Source: Streptococcus timonensis (lineage in GTDB: Bacteria > Bacillota > Bacilli > Lactobacillales > Streptococcaceae). From it: a stretch of 64,000 nucleotides of DNA. A program made the translations under genes and the position numbers. Location: NCBI RefSeq assembly GCF_900095845.1, contig NZ_FMIX01000004.1:7501-71500 (forward strand), in the 5' to 3' direction. Below are positions 13,957 through 21,818 of this stretch, in pieces. The notes beneath the pieces were generated by a model that was not told the DNA's origin, did no database searches, and saw only the letters and a list, made by a program, of their open reading frames with translations. How positions within the stretch are numbered: position 1 is the stretch's first letter; each line of letters starts with the position of its first letter.

Positions 13957-15723
13957 ATGAAGACATTTCGATTCTTTTGGAACTATTTTAAAGTTTATAA
14001 GATATCCTTTATCGTTGTCATTGCTATGATTATCATTGCAACGATTGCACAAGCCCTCTTTCCAGTATTTGCAGGTCAAACAGTCACAGAACTGGCTAAT
14101 TTGGTTATAGCTTATCAAAATGGAAATCCTGATATGGTTTGGCAAAGTCTATTAGGACTCCTAATCAATCTTGCTTATATTTTGATTGTGCTAGTGGTGT
14201 CGAGTCTTATCTATATGGTTTTGATGAGCCGTATCATTGCCGAATCGACAAATGAGATGCGTAAGGGACTTTTTGGCAAGCTTTCTCGCTTGACTGTTTC
14301 CTTCTTTGACCGCCATCAAGATGGTGATATCCTGTCACGTTTTACCAGTGATTTGGATAACATCCTACAGGCTTTCAACGAAAGTTTGGTGTCTGTTATG
14401 ACCAATATTGCCCTTTATATTGGTTTGTTGATTGTCATGTTCGCAAAAAATGTGACCTTGGCTTTGATTACGATTGCTAGCACTCCGATAGCTGTTATCA
14501 TGTTGATTGTCATTTTGAAATTGGCAAGAAAATATACCAATCTTCAGCAAAAAGAGGTTGGGAAGCTCAACGCCTACATGGATGAGAGTATTTCAGGTCA
14601 AAAAGCCGTTATTGTTCAAGGCATTCAAGATGATGTGATCGCAGGTTTTGTTGAGCAAAACGAGCGTGTCCGTAAAGCAACCTTTAAGGGCAGACTGTTT
14701 TCTGGAATTCTCTTTCCTGTCATGAACGGAATGAGCTTGGTCAATACAGCTATTGTTATTTTTGTCGGTTCAGCTGTCTTACTGAATGATAAGAACATCG
14801 AGACAGCAACTGCTCTGGGTTTGATTGTCATGTTTACCCAGTTTTCTCAACAGTATTATCAACCCATTATCCAATTAGCGGCGAGCTGGGGAAGTTTGCA
14901 ACTGGCCTTTACAGGTGCAGAACGTATCCAAGAAATGTTTGATGCAGAAGAAGAAGTTCGCCCCCAAAATGCTCCAGCTTTCAAAGAATTACGAGAGGGT
15001 GTGGAGATTCGTAACGTGGACTTCTCCTACCTGCCAGGGAAACCAATTCTAAAAGATGTCAGCATTTCAGCTCCAAAAGGGAAGATGATTGCAGTGGTTG
15101 GGCCAACAGGGTCAGGAAAAACGACCATCATGAACTTAATCAATCGTTTTTATGATGTGGATGCAGGAAGTATCCGTTTTGATGGTAGAGATATCCGAGA
15201 ATTTGATTTGGATAGCTTGCGAAGCAAGGTGGGAATTGTCTTGCAGGATTCAGTTTTATTTAGCGGAACCATCCGAGACAATATTCGCTTTGGTGTCCCT
15301 GATGCTAGTCAAGAAATGGTAGAAGCGGCAGCTAAGGCTACACACATCCATGACTACATCGAAAGCCTGCCAGATAAGTATGATACTTTGATTAATGATG
15401 ACCAGAGCGTCTTCTCAACTGGCCAAAAACAGTTGATTTCCATTGCTCGAACCCTGATGACAGATCCCCAGGTCTTGATTTTAGATGAGGCAACTTCTAA
15501 CGTGGACACTGTAACCGAAAGTAAGATCCAGCATGCTATGGAGGCGATTGTAGCAGGAAGAACTAGTTTTGTGATTGCCCATCGCTTGAAGACCATTCTC
15601 AATGCCGATCAGATTATCGTTCTCAAAGATGGTCAAGTCATTGAGCAAGGAAATCACCAGAAATTGCTGAAACTTGGTGGATTCTACGCAGAATTGTATC
15701 ATAATCAATTTGTATTTGAATAA
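13957..15723 (+). CDS. patB: Multidrug ABC exporter subunit PatB
   Basis: 588 residues from the ATG at 13957, one base after the patA stop and with a strong AAGGAGGAG site. Earlier in-frame codons overlap patA and are not used. It has six membrane helices and then an ATPase domain with Walker A GPTGSGKTT (Lys388), a normal Walker B (LILDEATSNVD) and the switch His (IAHRLKT). The signature loop reads FSTGQ where FSGGQ is standard. PatB therefore provides the active Walker site, and PatA the normal signature opposite it. The two form the heterodimer PatAB. Confidence 0.93.
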   Translation: MKTFRFFWNYFKVYKISFIVVIAMIIIATIAQALFPVFAGQTVTELANLVIAYQNGNPDMVWQSLLGLLINLAYILIVLVVSSLIYMVLMSRIIAESTNEMRKGLFGKLSRLTVSFFDRHQDGDILSRFTSDLDNILQAFNESLVSVMTNIALYIGLLIVMFAKNVTLALITIASTPIAVIMLIVILKLARKYTNLQQKEVGKLNAYMDESISGQKAVIVQGIQDDVIAGFVEQNERVRKATFKGRLFSGILFPVMNGMSLVNTAIVIFVGSAVLLNDKNIETATALGLIVMFTQFSQQYYQPIIQLAASWGSLQLAFTGAERIQEMFDAEEEVRPQNAPAFKELREGVEIRNVDFSYLPGKPILKDVSISAPKGKMIAVVGPTGSGKTTIMNLINRFYDVDAGSIRFDGRDIREFDLDSLRSKVGIVLQDSVLFSGTIRDNIRFGVPDASQEMVEAAAKATHIHDYIESLPDKYDTLINDDQSVFSTGQKQLISIARTLMTDPQVLILDEATSNVDTVTESKIQHAMEAIVAGRTSFVIAHRLKTILNADQIIVLKDGQVIEQGNHQKLLKLGGFYAELYHNQFVFE

Positions 15724-15730
15724 ACAGAAG

Positions 15731-15756
15731 GTTGTCCTAGACTAGGGCAACTTTTT
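15731..15756 (+). terminator. Terminator after patB
   Basis: GTTGTCCTAG pairs with CTAGGGCAAC region around an ACT loop (one G-T pair), followed by five T. Confidence 0.8.
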
Positions 15757-15858
15757 CTGATAAAAGAAACCTATCACAGTCTTTTAAAATACATATTAGA
15801 CAGGAAGGAGTTGGAGTGATAAGATAGATTTATCAAAGGAAATTGAAAGGAAAACAGT

Positions 15859-16548
15859 ATGGCGAGAACGGTTGTTGGAGTAGCTGCGAACCTATGTCCT
15901 GTGGACGCAGAAGGAAAAAATATTCATTCATCAGTCTCTTGTAAATTTGCTGAGAGTATTCGTCAGGTTGGCGGACTTCCTTTGGTCATTCCGGTTGGTG
16001 ATGAGTCGGTGGTCCATGACTATGTAGAAATGATTGATAAGCTCATCTTGACTGGGGGACAAAATGTTCATCCTCAGTTTTATGGTGAGGAAAAAACAAT
16101 TGATAGCGACGACTATAACCTAACTCGCGACGAGTTTGAGATAGCTCTTCTACAAGAAGCCTTGCGTCAGAACAAGCCAATCTTAGCCATTTGCCGTGGC
16201 GTTCAGCTTGTCAATGTTGCCTTTGGTGGGACACTCAATCAGGATATTGAAGGTCATTGGCAAGGTCTACCTTTTGGGACTTCACATTCTATTGAGACAG
16301 TGGATGGCAGTGTAGTGTCTAAATTATTTGGTAAAGAAAGTCAGGTTAATTCAGTGCATCGTCAGAGCATTAAAGATCTGGCACCCAATTTCCGTGTGAC
16401 GGCTGTGGATCCACGTGATCAAACTGTTGAAGCAATTGAATCCATTGATGAGCACCGTATTATTGGTCTTCAGTGGCATCCAGAGTTTCTAGTCAATGAA
16501 GAAGATGGCAATTTAGAATTATTTGAGTATTTATTAAATGAATTATAA
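15859..16548 (+). CDS. Class I glutamine amidotransferase, gamma-glutamyl hydrolase (PuuD-like) family
   Basis: The 229-residue cytoplasmic hydrolase belongs to peptidase family C26 (gamma-glutamyl-GABA hydrolase type). The nucleophile elbow ICRGVQLVNV holds the Cys near residue 113, and the His-x-Glu pair of the triad is in LQWHPEF near residue 211. Full length. The likely reaction is hydrolysis of a gamma-glutamyl amide; the physiological substrate in streptococci is not established. It is preceded by AAAGGAAAAC and stands alone between two terminators. Confidence 0.85.
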   Translation: MARTVVGVAANLCPVDAEGKNIHSSVSCKFAESIRQVGGLPLVIPVGDESVVHDYVEMIDKLILTGGQNVHPQFYGEEKTIDSDDYNLTRDEFEIALLQEALRQNKPILAICRGVQLVNVAFGGTLNQDIEGHWQGLPFGTSHSIETVDGSVVSKLFGKESQVNSVHRQSIKDLAPNFRVTAVDPRDQTVEAIESIDEHRIIGLQWHPEFLVNEEDGNLELFEYLLNEL

Positions 16549-16549
16549 T

Positions 16550-16573
16550 GACTAGAATCCTAGTCGTTTTTTT
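16550..16573 (+). terminator. Terminator after the amidotransferase gene
   Basis: GACTAG and CTAGTC pair around AATC, followed by GTTTTTTT. Confidence 0.75.
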
Positions 16574-16613
16574 CGTAGGGTTTAATTCTTCAAGTTTTTT
16601 TATTTTGTAAGAT

Positions 16614-16695
16614 TTTACGCAAACGTTTGAATTGTGATAAAATTTGAGGAAATTCAGTATAAAAACTTGAAAAAATTGCTGGTAAGCGTTATGAT
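16614..16695 (+). promoter_or_regulatory. pgi promoters with two CcpA-site-like palindromes
   Basis: The proximal promoter is TTGAAA (16667-16672), 17 nt, TATGAT (16690-16695). Overlapping its -10 is GGTAAGCGTTATGA (16681-16694), which matches the catabolite element TGWAARCGYTWWCA at 12 of 14 positions. An upstream promoter is possible from TTTACG (16614-16619) and TAAAAT, with the perfect palindrome CAAACGTTTG (16620-16629) in its spacer. Control of pgi by CcpA is inferred. Confidence 0.55.
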
Positions 16696-16723
16696 AGTAA
16701 AGAAGAAATTATGGAGGAATAAC

Positions 16724-18073
16724 ATGTCACATATTAAATTTGATTATTCAAAAGTGTTAGATAAATTTGTAGCTCCGCATGAAGTGGAATACATGCAAGC
16801 ACAAGTAACAGCAGCAGACGAATTGATCCGTAAAGGAACTGGTGCTGGTAGCGACTTCTTGGGTTGGTTGGACCTTCCTGAAAATTACGACCGCGAAGAA
16901 TTTGACCGTATCTTGAAAGCTGCTGAGCAAATCAAAGCAGACAGCGATGTTTTGGTGGTTATCGGTATCGGTGGATCTTACCTTGGAGCAAAAGCTGCCA
17001 TTGACTTCTTGAACCACCACTTTTCAAACTTGCAAACAAAAGAAGAACGTAAAGCACCACAAATCCTTTACGCTGGGAACTCAATCTCATCAACATACCT
17101 TGCTGACTTGGTAGAGTATGTTGCAGATAAAGAGTTCTCAGTAAACGTGATTTCTAAATCAGGTACAACAACTGAACCAGCGATTGCATTCCGTGTCTTC
17201 AAAGAACTTTTGGTTAAGAAATACGGTCAAGAGGAAGCTAACAAACGTATCTACGCAACAACTGACCGCCAAAAAGGTGCTGTTAAGGTTGAAGCAGATG
17301 CTAACGGTTGGGAAACATTTGTTGTTCCAGATGATATCGGTGGACGCTTCTCAGTATTGACAGCAGTTGGATTGCTTCCAATCGCTGCATCAGGTGCAGA
17401 CATCAAAGCCCTTATGGAAGGTGCGAATGCTGCTCGTAAAGACTACACTTCAGATAAGATTGCTGAAAATGAAGCTTACCAATATGCTGCAGTGCGTAAC
17501 ATCCTTTACCGTAAAGGCTATGCAACTGAAATCTTGGTAAACTACGAGCCATCGCTTCAATACTTCTCAGAATGGTGGAAACAATTGGCTGGTGAGTCAG
17601 AAGGGAAAGACCAAAAAGGGATTTACCCAACTTCAGCTAACTTCTCAACAGACCTACACTCGTTGGGTCAATTTATCCAAGAAGGAACTCGTATCATGTT
17701 TGAAACAGTTGTCCGCGTTGACAAACCACGTAAGAATGTGATTATCCCTACTTTGGAAGAAGACCTTGACGGACTTGGCTACCTTCAAGGAAAAGACGTT
17801 GACTTCGTTAACAAAAAAGCAACTGACGGTGTTCTTCTTGCCCACACTGACGGTGACGTGCCAAACATGTACGTAACTCTTCCTGAGCAAGACGCCTTCA
17901 CTCTTGGTTACACGATCTACTTCTTCGAATTGGCTATCGCCCTTTCAGGTTGCTTGAACGCTATCAACCCATTTGACCAACCAGGTGTTGAAGCATACAA
18001 ACGAAATATGTTTGCCCTTCTTGGTAAACCAGGATTTGAAGAATTGAGCAAAGAACTTAATGCTCGTCTATAA
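16724..18073 (+). CDS. pgi: Glucose-6-phosphate isomerase
   Basis: The 449-residue glycolytic enzyme interconverts glucose-6-phosphate and fructose-6-phosphate in the cytoplasm. The sugar-phosphate site ([15 protein letters not shown] near residue 78, [10 protein letters not shown] near residue 148) and the C-terminal Lys region are intact. The ATG at 16724 follows GGAGG. An upstream in-frame extension runs through the promoter and is rejected. Codons are strongly biased to the common ones (AAA, GAA, CAA, GGT), as in highly expressed streptococcal genes. Confidence 0.96.
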   Translation: MSHIKFDYSKVLDKFVAPHEVEYMQAQVTAADELIRKGTGAGSDFLGWLDLPENYDREEFDRILKAAEQIKADSDVLVVIGIGGSYLGAKAAIDFLNHHFSNLQTKEERKAPQILYAGNSISSTYLADLVEYVADKEFSVNVISKSGTTTEPAIAFRVFKELLVKKYGQEEANKRIYATTDRQKGAVKVEADANGWETFVVPDDIGGRFSVLTAVGLLPIAASGADIKALMEGANAARKDYTSDKIAENEAYQYAAVRNILYRKGYATEILVNYEPSLQYFSEWWKQLAGESEGKDQKGIYPTSANFSTDLHSLGQFIQEGTRIMFETVVRVDKPRKNVIIPTLEEDLDGLGYLQGKDVDFVNKKATDGVLLAHTDGDVPNMYVTLPEQDAFTLGYTIYFFELAIALSGCLNAINPFDQPGVEAYKRNMFALLGKPGFEELSKELNARL

Positions 18074-18079
18074 TTGACT

Positions 18080-18106
18080 AAAAAGAGTGGATTTACCACT
18101 CTTTTT
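18080..18106 (+). terminator. Terminator after pgi
   Basis: AAAAAGAGTGG pairs with CCACTCTTTTT around ATTTA. Confidence 0.9.
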
Positions 18107-18127
18107 GCTATTTCTTGAAAAGAGAAA

Positions 18128-18156
18128 TTGGACTCTGGCAAGACTTGTGATATAAT
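18128..18156 (+). promoter_or_regulatory. gltX promoter
   Basis: TTGGAC (18128-18133), a 17-nt spacer and TATAAT (18151-18156). A leader of about 40 nt precedes the gltX ATG. Confidence 0.8.
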
Positions 18157-18202
18157 ATAGAGAGCAAAAAGGCAGACGCCTAGAGACTTTATAGGAGAAG
18201 AT

Positions 18203-19663
18203 ATGTCAAAAGATATTCGTGTGCGTTACGCACCAAGTCCAACAGGACTATTACACATCGGTAATGCCCGTACAGCATTGTTTAACTATTTGTATGCACG
18301 CCACCATGGTGGAACTTTTATCATCCGTATCGAAGATACTGACCGCAAACGTCATGTCGAAGACGGAGAACGTTCACAGCTTGAAAACCTTCGTTGGTTA
18401 GGCATGGACTGGGATGAAAGTCCAGAAACTCATGAAAACTACCGCCAGTCTGAGCGTTTGGAACTCTATCAAAAATATATCGACCAACTCTTAGCTGAAG
18501 GAAAAGCCTACAAATCTTACGTTACAGAAGAAGAATTGGCAGCAGAACGTGAACGTCAAGAAGCAGCCGGTGAAACGCCTCGCTACATCAACGAATACCT
18601 TGGTATGAGTCAAGAAGAAAAAGCAGCTTACGTTGCAGAACGTGAAGCAGCGGGGATTATTCCGACGGTTCGTTTGGCAGTGAATGAGTCTGGTATTTAC
18701 AAGTGGCATGACATGGTCAAAGGTGATATCGAATTTGAAGGTGGCAATATCGGTGGTGACTGGGTCATCCAGAAGAAAGATGGTTACCCAACATACAACT
18801 TTGCCGTTGTCATCGATGACCACGATATGCAAATCTCTCACGTAATCCGTGGGGATGACCACATTGCCAATACACCAAAACAGCTTATGGTTTATGAAGC
18901 ACTTGGATGGGAAGCACCTGAGTTTGGTCACATGACCTTGATTATCAATTCTGAAACTGGTAAGAAGTTATCTAAACGTGATACTAACACCCTTCAATTT
19001 ATCGAAGATTACCGTAAGAAAGGGTACCTTCCAGAAGCAGTCTTTAACTTCATCGCCCTTCTTGGATGGAATCCTGGTGGGGAAGACGAAATCTTCTCTC
19101 GTCAAGAGCTTATCAAGCTCTTTGATGAAAACCGCCTCAGCAAATCTCCAGCGGCTTTTGACCAGAAGAAACTAGACTGGATGAGTAATGACTACATCAA
19201 GAGAGCTGACTTGGCAACTATCTTTGAAATGGCCAAACCATTCCTTGAAGAAGCAGGACGATTGACTGATAAGGCTGAGAAATTAGTAGAACTCTACAAA
19301 CCACAAATGAAGTCAGTGGACGAAATTGTTCCATTGACAGACCTTTTCTTCTCAGACTTCCCAGAATTGACAGAAGCTGAACGAGAAGTCATGGCTGGTG
19401 AAACAGTGCCGACTGTACTTGAAGCCTTTAAAGCCAAACTTGAAGCTATGTCAGATGATGAATTTGTAGTAGAAAATATCTTCCCACAAATCAAAGCAGT
19501 TCAAAAAGAAACAGGTATCAAAGGGAAAAATCTCTTCATGCCAATCCGTATCGCTGTTTCAGGTGAAATGCATGGTCCAGAATTGCCAGATACCATCTAT
19601 TTACTTGGACGTGAAAAATCCATCCAACACATCGAAAAAATGTTGGCAGAGATTGCAAAATAG
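18203..19663 (+). CDS. gltX: Glutamyl-tRNA synthetase
   Basis: The 486-residue class I synthetase charges tRNA-Glu and, in Firmicutes, also tRNA-Gln for later amidation by GatCAB. The HIGH-type motif is [17 protein letters not shown] at residues 11-27, and the KMSKS-type motif is KLSKRD near residue 257. Length and domain order are standard, with the anticodon-binding domain in the last 150 residues. TAGGAG lies just before the ATG, and the gene has its own promoter and terminator. Confidence 0.97.
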   Translation: MSKDIRVRYAPSPTGLLHIGNARTALFNYLYARHHGGTFIIRIEDTDRKRHVEDGERSQLENLRWLGMDWDESPETHENYRQSERLELYQKYIDQLLAEGKAYKSYVTEEELAAERERQEAAGETPRYINEYLGMSQEEKAAYVAEREAAGIIPTVRLAVNESGIYKWHDMVKGDIEFEGGNIGGDWVIQKKDGYPTYNFAVVIDDHDMQISHVIRGDDHIANTPKQLMVYEALGWEAPEFGHMTLIINSETGKKLSKRDTNTLQFIEDYRKKGYLPEAVFNFIALLGWNPGGEDEIFSRQELIKLFDENRLSKSPAAFDQKKLDWMSNDYIKRADLATIFEMAKPFLEEAGRLTDKAEKLVELYKPQMKSVDEIVPLTDLFFSDFPELTEAEREVMAGETVPTVLEAFKAKLEAMSDDEFVVENIFPQIKAVQKETGIKGKNLFMPIRIAVSGEMHGPELPDTIYLLGREKSIQHIEKMLAEIAK

Positions 19664-19665
19664 TA

Positions 19666-19700
19666 GATAAAAAGAGCTCAAGTATTGAGTTCTTTTTATC
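19666..19700 (+). terminator. Terminator after gltX
   Basis: GATAAAAAGAGCTCAA pairs with TTGAGTTCTTTTTATC (one G-T pair) around GTA, a long symmetric hairpin usable in both directions. Confidence 0.85.
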
Positions 19701-19711
19701 TGCATGCTTAT

Positions 19712-19740
19712 TTGAAAATGCAAAAATTTTAGTGTATAAT
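19712..19740 (+). promoter_or_regulatory. Promoter of the RNA unit upstream of the aminotransferase
   Basis: TTGAAA (19712-19717), a 17-nt spacer and TATAAT (19735-19740). The expected start is near 19747. Confidence 0.8.
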
Positions 19741-19746
19741 GTTAAA

Positions 19747-20063
19747 TATCAGAGCAGGGGAAGAAGCCAGAGATATGGGAAAATTCTTTACAATTAGACT
19801 CGAATTAGCCCAGACATCTTTTATGTTGTTTGTTGAGTCAACTTATTTTTTCTTTGCGTTTTGCTGAGCACAGGAAGAGATTCCTGAGTTTCTGCAACTA
19901 TCATCCATTATCAAGCCTTCCTTATCGGTTCAAAGGAGTTTTTATGTATTCTTTAAATGCAGATTGTCTATTTTTGGAGGACCATATTTACTCTAACTTC
20001 TCCTAGTTTAAAGAAAAAGAATCGATTTTGCTCTGTTTACCTTGTGTTATGCAAGGTTTTTTT
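19747..20063 (+). ncRNA. Candidate structured RNA of about 315 nt with own promoter and terminator
   Basis: The unit runs from a near-consensus promoter to a terminator (ACCTTG, TGTTATG loop, CAAGGT, seven T at 20057-20063). Its 5' end CAGAGCA (19750-19756) pairs with TGCTCTG (20029-20035) just before the terminator, closing the whole molecule. Inside, CAGGAA-GAGA-TTCCTG makes a hairpin with a GNRA loop. It also carries a 20-codon frame at 19944-20006. I could not match it to tmRNA, RNase P RNA, SRP RNA or a riboswitch class that I know by sequence. It fills the 480-bp gap between gltX and the aminotransferase gene. Confidence 0.5.
19944..20006 (+). CDS. Possible 20-residue peptide within the candidate RNA
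   Basis: The frame MYSLNADCLFLEDHIYSNFS starts 5 nt after AAAGGAG, a strong ribosome site. It is not hydrophobic or basic and resembles no peptide family I know. It could be a small translated product of the 19747-20063 transcript, or simply a chance frame in a structured RNA. Confidence 0.3.
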   Translation: MYSLNADCLFLEDHIYSNFS

Positions 20064-20082
20064 GTGGATTGAAACTCGGAAA

Positions 20083-20111
20083 TTTACGATTTCAATATCT
20101 AGTGGTATAAT
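20083..20111 (+). promoter_or_regulatory. Promoter of the aminotransferase gene
   Basis: TTTACG (20083-20088), a 17-nt spacer and TATAAT (20106-20111) with an extended TGG before it. Confidence 0.75.
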
Positions 20112-20142
20112 ATTAAGTATCCTGATGAATAGAGGAAGTCAC

Positions 20143-21357
20143 ATGAAAGAATTTAATAAATCCATCAAATTAGAACACGTAGCATATGATATTCGTGGTC
20201 CAGTTCTCGAAGAGGCTATGCGTATGCGAGCAAACGGGGAAAAAATCCTTCGTTTAAATACAGGGAATCCTGCAGAGTTTGGTTTCACAGCTCCTGACGA
20301 AGTTATTCATGACTTGATTATGAATGCGCGTGATAGTGAAGGTTATTCAGATTCAAAAGGGATTTTCTCAGCTCGTAAGGCTATTATGCAGTACTGCCAA
20401 TTGAAAAAAATTCCAAATGTTGGTATTGAAGATATTTATGTAGGAAATGGTGTCAGTGAGCTAATCGTTATGTCTATGCAAGGACTTTTGGATACTGGTG
20501 ATGAAGTTTTAGTACCAATGCCTGACTATCCATTATGGACTGCAGCTGTCAGCTTGGCTGGAGGAAATGCTGTTCACTATATCTGTGATGAAGAAGCTGA
20601 ATGGTATCCAGACCTGGAAGATATTAAGTCTAAGATTAGTTCAAATACCAAGGCTATTGTCTTAATCAACCCAAATAATCCAACAGGAGCCCTATATCCT
20701 AAAGAACTTTTACTAGACATTATCGAGATTGCTCGCCAAAATGACTTGATTATCTTTGCGGATGAAATCTACGATCGTATGGTTATGGATGGCCTTGTCC
20801 ATATACCAGTTGCAAGTTTAGCTCCAGATCTTTTCTGTGTCAGCATGAATGGTCTTTCAAAATCTCACCGAATCGCAGGTTTCCGTGTAGGTTGGATGGT
20901 CTTGTCTGGACCTAAACGTCATGTAAAAGGATACATTGAGGGTCTCAACATGCTCTCTAACATGCGACTCTGTTCTAACGTTTTAGCTCAACAGGTTGTT
21001 CAAACTTCATTAGGTGGTCACCAATCGGTTGATGAACTGCTTCTTCCTGGTGGTCGCATCTATGAACAAAGAAACTTTATTTATAATGCTATTCAAGATA
21101 TCCCTGGTTTATCAGCTGTTAAGCCAAAAGCGGGTCTTTATATCTTCCCTAAAATCGACCGCAATATGTACCGCATCGATGACGATGAACAGTTTGTCCT
21201 AGATTTCTTGAAGCAAGAAAAAGTACTCTTGGTACATGGACGTGGCTTTAACTGGAAAGAACCAGACCACTTCCGTATTGTTTATCTCCCTCGTGTGGAT
21301 GAATTGGCACAAATCCAAGAAAAGATGACTCGTTTCTTGAGACAGTATCGTAGATAA
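20143..21357 (+). CDS. alaT: PLP-dependent aminotransferase, AlaT/AlaA type
   Basis: The 404-residue class I/II aminotransferase has the PLP-binding lysine in SMNGLSKSHRIAGFRVGW near residue 240, the NPNNPTGA motif near residue 175 and the final Arg region (FRIVYLPR). Sequence and length are closest to the alanine (pyruvate-glutamate) aminotransferase group, so alanine synthesis is the likely role; the exact substrate is inferred. The ATG at 20143 has AGAGGAAG before it and its own promoter. Longer upstream frames run through the promoter and the RNA terminator and are not used. Confidence 0.9.
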   Translation: MKEFNKSIKLEHVAYDIRGPVLEEAMRMRANGEKILRLNTGNPAEFGFTAPDEVIHDLIMNARDSEGYSDSKGIFSARKAIMQYCQLKKIPNVGIEDIYVGNGVSELIVMSMQGLLDTGDEVLVPMPDYPLWTAAVSLAGGNAVHYICDEEAEWYPDLEDIKSKISSNTKAIVLINPNNPTGALYPKELLLDIIEIARQNDLIIFADEIYDRMVMDGLVHIPVASLAPDLFCVSMNGLSKSHRIAGFRVGWMVLSGPKRHVKGYIEGLNMLSNMRLCSNVLAQQVVQTSLGGHQSVDELLLPGGRIYEQRNFIYNAIQDIPGLSAVKPKAGLYIFPKIDRNMYRIDDDEQFVLDFLKQEKVLLVHGRGFNWKEPDHFRIVYLPRVDELAQIQEKMTRFLRQYRR

Positions 21358-21398
21358 GGCTTTCATGGGAAAAAGCTGGAAACATTTGCTCCAGGCTA

Positions 21399-21427
21399 TT
21401 GACAAATGAATCAAAATCATATAGAAT
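21399..21427 (+). promoter_or_regulatory. rpmH promoter
   Basis: TTGACA (21399-21404), a 17-nt spacer and TAGAAT (21422-21427), a strong promoter as expected for a ribosomal protein gene. Confidence 0.85.
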
Positions 21428-21501
21428 AGTAAAGTATGTTTAGTAACTGATCACTTTATAGCCGGCTAAACGAATACAAAATCTATGAGGAGGTATTCAT
21501 C

Positions 21502-21636
21502 GTGAAACGTACTTATCAACCAAGTAAACTACGTCGTGCGCGTAAACACGGATTCCGTAACCGTATGTCAACTAAAAACGGTCGTCGCGTATTGGCAGCT
21601 CGTCGTCGTAAAGGACGCAAAGTTTTGGCTGCATAA
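21502..21636 (+). CDS. rpmH: 50S ribosomal protein L34
   Basis: The 44-residue, very basic protein begins [19 protein letters not shown] and ends [10 protein letters not shown], the invariant pattern of bacterial L34, part of the large ribosomal subunit. It starts with GTG at 21502 after GAGGAGG and is short enough to be missed by size filters. It does not lie beside rnpA here, unlike the Bacillus layout. A strong promoter and a terminator make it a single-gene unit. Confidence 0.97.
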
Positions 21637-21656
21637 TCCAAACGAATGAAATAAAG

Positions 21657-21688
21657 AAATCAGTAGGAACTCGAGCCTACTGATTTTT
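21657..21688 (+). terminator. Terminator after rpmH
   Basis: AAATCAGTAGG pairs with CCTACTGATTT around AACTCGAG, then more T. Confidence 0.9.
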
Positions 21689-21771
21689 CTTTTATCTAAA
21701 AGATAGAATTTTCTAAAGTCATTGGTCGAGAATGGAAATTTTAGAAGATATATTGGAAATAACACATATAG

Positions 21772-21816
21772 AAAAAGCTCAAGATCAGAAGATAATTTCT
21801 CTGATTTTGAGCTTTT
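21772..21816 (-). terminator. Terminator of the KimA-like permease gene
   Basis: Read on the minus strand, AAAGCTCAAAATCAGA pairs with TCTGATCTTGAGCTTT, followed by more T. It lies a few bases after the stop codon. Confidence 0.85.
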
Positions 21817-21818
21817 CT

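Noticed and set aside
19957..20142. Long N-terminal extension of the aminotransferase
   Set aside because: The extension passes through the RNA terminator and the gene's own promoter, and family homology begins at 20143.
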